From Lysobacter sp. cf310 (lineage in GTDB: Bacteria; Pseudomonadota; Gammaproteobacteria; Xanthomonadales; Xanthomonadaceae), in NCBI RefSeq assembly GCF_900114355.1, contig NZ_FOSS01000001.1, positions 310,001 through 374,000 of the forward strand: DNA of 64,000 bases, written 5' to 3'. A model generated the notes under the pieces. It was not told the DNA's origin, did not search any database, and saw only the letters and a program-made list of their open reading frames with translations. Positions 61,776 through 64,000 of this stretch are shown here, one piece after another (positions within the stretch are counted from its first letter, which is position 1; each line of letters begins with the position of its first letter). The position numbers and the translations under genes are program-made.

Positions 61776-62623
61776 GCACGTCCCTTCGCAGCCAGCAGCG
61801 CCTGTGCGCGTTTCAAGAATGGCAGATCGATCATGCGGCCATCGACCACGAACACGCCGCGCTCGGGCGCCTGCGCCGCCGCATCGACGATGCGCTGCGC
61901 CGCCGCCAGTTCGGCCTCGGTGGCCGCGAAGGCCGCGTTGGCCAAGGCGATCTGGCGCGGATGCACGCAGGTTTTGCCCAGGAAACCCAGGCGCCGCGCC
62001 ATCTCCGCCTCGGCGCGGTAGCCCTCGTCGTCCTGCAGGTCCGGATAGGCTCCGTCCAGGGCGAATACGCCGGCCTGGGCCGCGGCCATGCGCAGCGCGA
62101 ACATCGCTGCGTGCACGTTGGCGCGGTCGCGCCGGTCCACGCCTTCGGACTCGAACAGGTCGCCCAGCCCCAGTTGCAGCCCGGCCACGCGCGGATGCGC
62201 GGCAGCCGCGATCTGCGCCGCCGCGGCGAGCGCGCGCGGCGTCTCGATATTGATCAGCAACCCGATCGGCCATTCGACTCCGTTGTCGGCCTCGACCGCT
62301 TCGACGCGTGCGACCGCATCGCGCAGCGCATCGGCCGTTTCGATCTTGGGCAGATTGAGCAAGTCCACGCCCGGCTTGACCACCGCAGCCAGATCGTCGG
62401 CGAACCAAGGCGAATCCGGCGCATTGACGCGCACGATCGTCAGCTTGGCGCTGGTAACGAGTGCTTCGCAGCCTACGAACTGGGCCACCGCCGCACGCGC
62501 GTCGCCCTTGCGCTCGGGCGCGACGGCGTCTTCAAGATCGAACGACAGCGCATCGGCTTCTCCGGCCAGCGCCTTGGCGAACAGCTCCGGCCGCGTTCCG
62601 GGCACGAACAATTTGCTACGCAT
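61772..62623 (-). CDS. HpcH/HpaI (CitE-type) CoA-ester lyase
   Basis: A 283-residue CitE-like lyase. Blocks are MRSKLFVPGTRPELFAKALAGEADALSFDLEDAVAPERKGDAR and LLINIETPRALAAAAQIAAA, including the acidic metal ligands (E in NIET, D later in GLGDL). It lacks partner citrate-lyase genes, so it should act alone on a malyl-, citramalyl- or methylmalyl-type CoA ester. It precedes the symporter and overlaps it by 4 nt. It has the shared motif 77 nt upstream. With CaiB it gives an acid to CoA-ester to cleaved-products route. Confidence 0.93.
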   Translation of the reverse strand: MRSKLFVPGTRPELFAKALAGEADALSFDLEDAVAPERKGDARAAVAQFVGCEALVTSAKLTIVRVNAPDSPWFADDLAAVVKPGVDLLNLPKIETADALRDAVARVEAVEADNGVEWPIGLLINIETPRALAAAAQIAAAAHPRVAGLQLGLGDLFESEGVDRRDRANVHAAMFALRMAAAQAGVFALDGAYPDLQDDEGYRAEAEMARRLGFLGKTCVHPRQIALANAAFAATEAELAAAQRIVDAAAQAPERGVFVVDGRMIDLPFLKRAQALLAAKGRA

Positions 62624-62700
62624 GGAACGGCCGAGCCTGAGTCGTCTGGGTCATGGCCGGAGTGTGCGCCAAGGCAAAGATAGCGAGCGCACAGGCCAGG

Positions 62701-62729
62701 CATGTTCAAACGATAGGTTTTGTTTCGAA
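62701..62729 (-). promoter_or_regulatory. Shared spaced motif upstream of citE
   Basis: CATGTTC (62701-62707), 15 nt, TTTCGAA (62723-62729). The central 15 nt share TAGGTTTTG with the copy before the TonB receptor. It lies 77 nt before the citE start. Confidence 0.5.
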
Positions 62730-62765
62730 TTCGGCCGCTCGGCGCCCCAGGGGGGGAGGGGCCGT

Positions 62766-62795
62766 TTGACATACTGTGCAACACACAGTACTGTG
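62766..62795 (+). promoter_or_regulatory. padR promoter with overlapping operator palindrome
   Basis: TTGACA (62766-62771), 17-nt spacer, TACTGT (62789-62794). The perfect inverted repeat TACTGTG-CAACA-CACAGTA (62772-62790) fills the spacer, and an extra ACTGTG half-site follows. PadR proteins usually bind such dyads to repress their own promoter. Confidence 0.75.
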
Positions 62796-62801
62796 CGCCA
62801 C

Positions 62802-63137
62802 ATGGTCGACTCAGATGCCTTCGGAAAACTGGAACTCGAGCTACGGCGCGGCGTGGTGGTGCTGGCCACGCTCTCGCAGCTGCGGGCCCCGCGCTACGGC
62901 TACGAGCTGCGTCAGGCCCTGGCCGAAAAAGGCATGGCGATCGAGGAAGGCACGCTTTACCCGCTGCTGCGGCGCCTGGAAACCCAGGGCCTGCTGCACA
63001 GCGAATGGCGCACCGAGGACGGGCCGCCGCGCCGCTACTACTCGCTCAATGCGAACGGGCGAAAGCTGCTGAGCAAACTCACCGACTCATGGCAGGGGAT
63101 GAACGACGCCATGCATCGACTGCTGCGGGAGGAATGA
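62802..63137 (+). CDS. PadR-family transcriptional regulator
   Basis: A 111-residue winged-helix protein. The PadR core is RRGVVVLATLSQLRAPRYGYELRQALAEKGMAIEEGTLYPLLRRLETQGLLHSEWRTEDGPPRRYYSLNANG. It starts 7-8 nt after the -10 region, so it may be leaderless. A perfect palindrome in its promoter makes autoregulation very likely. The next gene starts 3 nt after its stop, so PadR also controls that membrane protein. The pair PadR + HAAS/DUF1700 protein is a common arrangement. Confidence 0.94.
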   Translation: MVDSDAFGKLELELRRGVVVLATLSQLRAPRYGYELRQALAEKGMAIEEGTLYPLLRRLETQGLLHSEWRTEDGPPRRYYSLNANGRKLLSKLTDSWQGMNDAMHRLLREE

Positions 63138-63140
63138 GGA

Positions 63141-64000
63141 ATGAATGCGAACGAAGTGATCGAGTCCTATGTGTCCGACGTGGCCCTGCAGTTGCCGCGC
63201 AAGCAACGCAACGACGTGGCCTACGAGCTGCGCGCCCTGATCGGCGAAGGGCTGCAGGACCGCGCCGAAGCCGCGGGGCGCGAGCCCGACTCCGCGATGG
63301 CGATCGCGTTCCTGCGCGAGTTCGGACGTCCCGACGAGGTCGCGGCGCGCTACCGCCCCCACCTGAGCATCATCGATCCCGCCGACGCGCACGCCTTCCT
63401 GCGCGCTTCGGTGATCGGCCTGCTCATCATCTGGGGCCTGGGGCTGTGGTCCAGCCTGAGCCAACCCATCGACCCCGGCGTCAGCCTGCTCAGCGCCTTC
63501 GGCCATCGCTGGGGTTACTGGTGGGGCAGCGTGTTCGTGCCCTCGCTATGGTGGCCCGGCATGCTGGTGACGGGCTACGCCCTCGCCGCCTGGATCCGTC
63601 GGCGCTGGCCGCAAACCGCGCAGTGGGAACCGCGCTCGGGCGACCGCATCCAGGGCGGCCGCGCCGCCATGGCGCTGGCGTTGGTCGGCATGGCTTGCGG
63701 GCTGTACATACTCACCCAACCGACCGTCGTGCTGGATCTGGCCTTCGGAGGTCGCGCCGCGCCGGCGGCCTACCAGGCCCTCACCTACACCGATACCTTC
63801 CTGCAGCGCCAGGCGCCCTGGATGTTCGCGCTGCTGCTGCTCAACCTGCCCTTCTACGCCACCGTCATGATCCGCGGCCGCTGGTCGCCGGTGCTGCGCC
63901 GCATCGAAACGGTGTTCGTCCTGCTGACCTGCGCGGCGATGCTGTGGGTGATCGTGGACGGCCCGGTGATGATGACTCAGACCAGCGATCGCACGGCCAA
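63141..64000 (+). CDS. HAAS-domain membrane protein, partner of PadR (3' end outside window)
   Basis: The frame starts 3 nt after padR with GAGGA as ribosome site and runs off the right edge; about 286 residues are visible. The N-terminal ~85 residues form the HAAS/permease-prefix helical domain (VIESYVSDVALQLPRKQRNDVAYELRALIGEGLQDRAE, FLREFGRPDEVAARYRP). At least five membrane helices follow (SVIGLLIIWGLGLW; PSLWWPGMLVTGYALAAWI; AMALALVGMACGLYILT; FALLLLNLPFYATVMI; VFVLLTCAAMLWVIV). Such proteins are encoded with PadR regulators and are thought to sense or relay membrane or metabolite signals. Exact role unknown. Confidence 0.8.
   Translation, partial: MNANEVIESYVSDVALQLPRKQRNDVAYELRALIGEGLQDRAEAAGREPDSAMAIAFLREFGRPDEVAARYRPHLSIIDPADAHAFLRASVIGLLIIWGLGLWSSLSQPIDPGVSLLSAFGHRWGYWWGSVFVPSLWWPGMLVTGYALAAWIRRRWPQTAQWEPRSGDRIQGGRAAMALALVGMACGLYILTQPTVVLDLAFGGRAAPAAYQALTYTDTFLQRQAPWMFALLLLNLPFYATVMIRGRWSPVLRRIETVFVLLTCAAMLWVIVDGPVMMTQTSDRTA

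Noticed and set aside
1-64000. tRNA or rRNA genes, insertion sequences, prophage or integrase genes
   Set aside because: I looked for cloverleaf-type sequences, conserved rRNA blocks and transposase motifs in the gaps and found none that I can support.

Overview
The window is GC-rich chromosomal DNA of a gammaproteobacterium, most likely Lysobacter or a close Xanthomonadaceae relative. The reasons are almost uniform G/C at third codon positions, a bc1 complex operon, a miaB / ybeZ (phoH) / ybeY / corC set, PilV-W-X-Y1-E minor pilins, CstA-YbdD, many secreted S9 peptidases, paired DUF1501/DUF1800 proteins and imperfect GGAGCGGCG...CGCGACCGCG repeats. I see no rRNA, tRNA, CRISPR array, insertion sequence or phage gene. 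The taxon is an inference from gene content, not from a marker search.

Layout. 1-4.7 kb: end of petAB (bc1 complex), a lytic transglycosylase, miaB and a GNAT acetyltransferase. 4.7-8.8 kb: DUF1501/DUF1800 secretion-type pair and a small repeat-bearing secreted protein. 8.8-12.7 kb: a TetR-regulated HlyD/ABC efflux operon resembling ybhGFSR. 13-15 kb: phoH and ybeY. 15-17.7 kb: a two-domain M16 peptidase. 18.1-25.3 kb: minor pilin operon fimT-pilV-pilW-pilX-pilY1-pilE, followed by a secreted Cys-rich protein and a second FimT-like pilin. 27.4-31.1 kb: corC, a decayed lipoprotein-like gene, a DUF4105 membrane protein and corA. 31.1-33.8 kb: repeat cluster, then cstA-ybdD. 33.9-43.1 kb: a peptide-use locus with three S9 peptidases and a POT transporter. 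43.2-46.6 kb: rmlBACD for dTDP-L-rhamnose. 47.1-62.6 kb: a catabolic cluster. 62.8 kb to the end: a self-regulated PadR gene and the start of its membrane partner.

The most interesting part is 47.1-62.6 kb. It combines a TonB-dependent receptor, a serine hydrolase, a ribokinase, a TIM-barrel/SUMF1-type fusion, a GH127 glycosidase and a CaiB CoA-transferase on one strand. Next to these are a LysR regulator, a divergent PhyH-type dioxygenase, a beta-propeller/sodium-symporter fusion and a CitE-type CoA lyase. Three of its promoter regions (upstream of caiB, the receptor gene and citE) carry the same spaced motif, TATGTTC-N15-TTGCTTG or a close variant, in the same orientation. A weaker fourth copy lies upstream of phyH. 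This suggests one regulon that imports a glycoconjugate, frees a sugar and an acid, phosphorylates the sugar, and activates and cleaves the acid as a CoA ester. The substrate is not evident from sequence.

Other points of interest: accessory blocks inserted into the usually compact miaB-ybeZ-ybeY-corC order; a FimT with an unusually long predicted leader behind an AT-rich gap; a PilY1 whose N-terminal half differs in composition from the rest and whose calcium loop looks degenerate; and a pseudogene with four in-frame TAG/TAA codons plus a GC-repeat slip. Most long opposite-strand reading frames here are GC-driven shadows and are left out.
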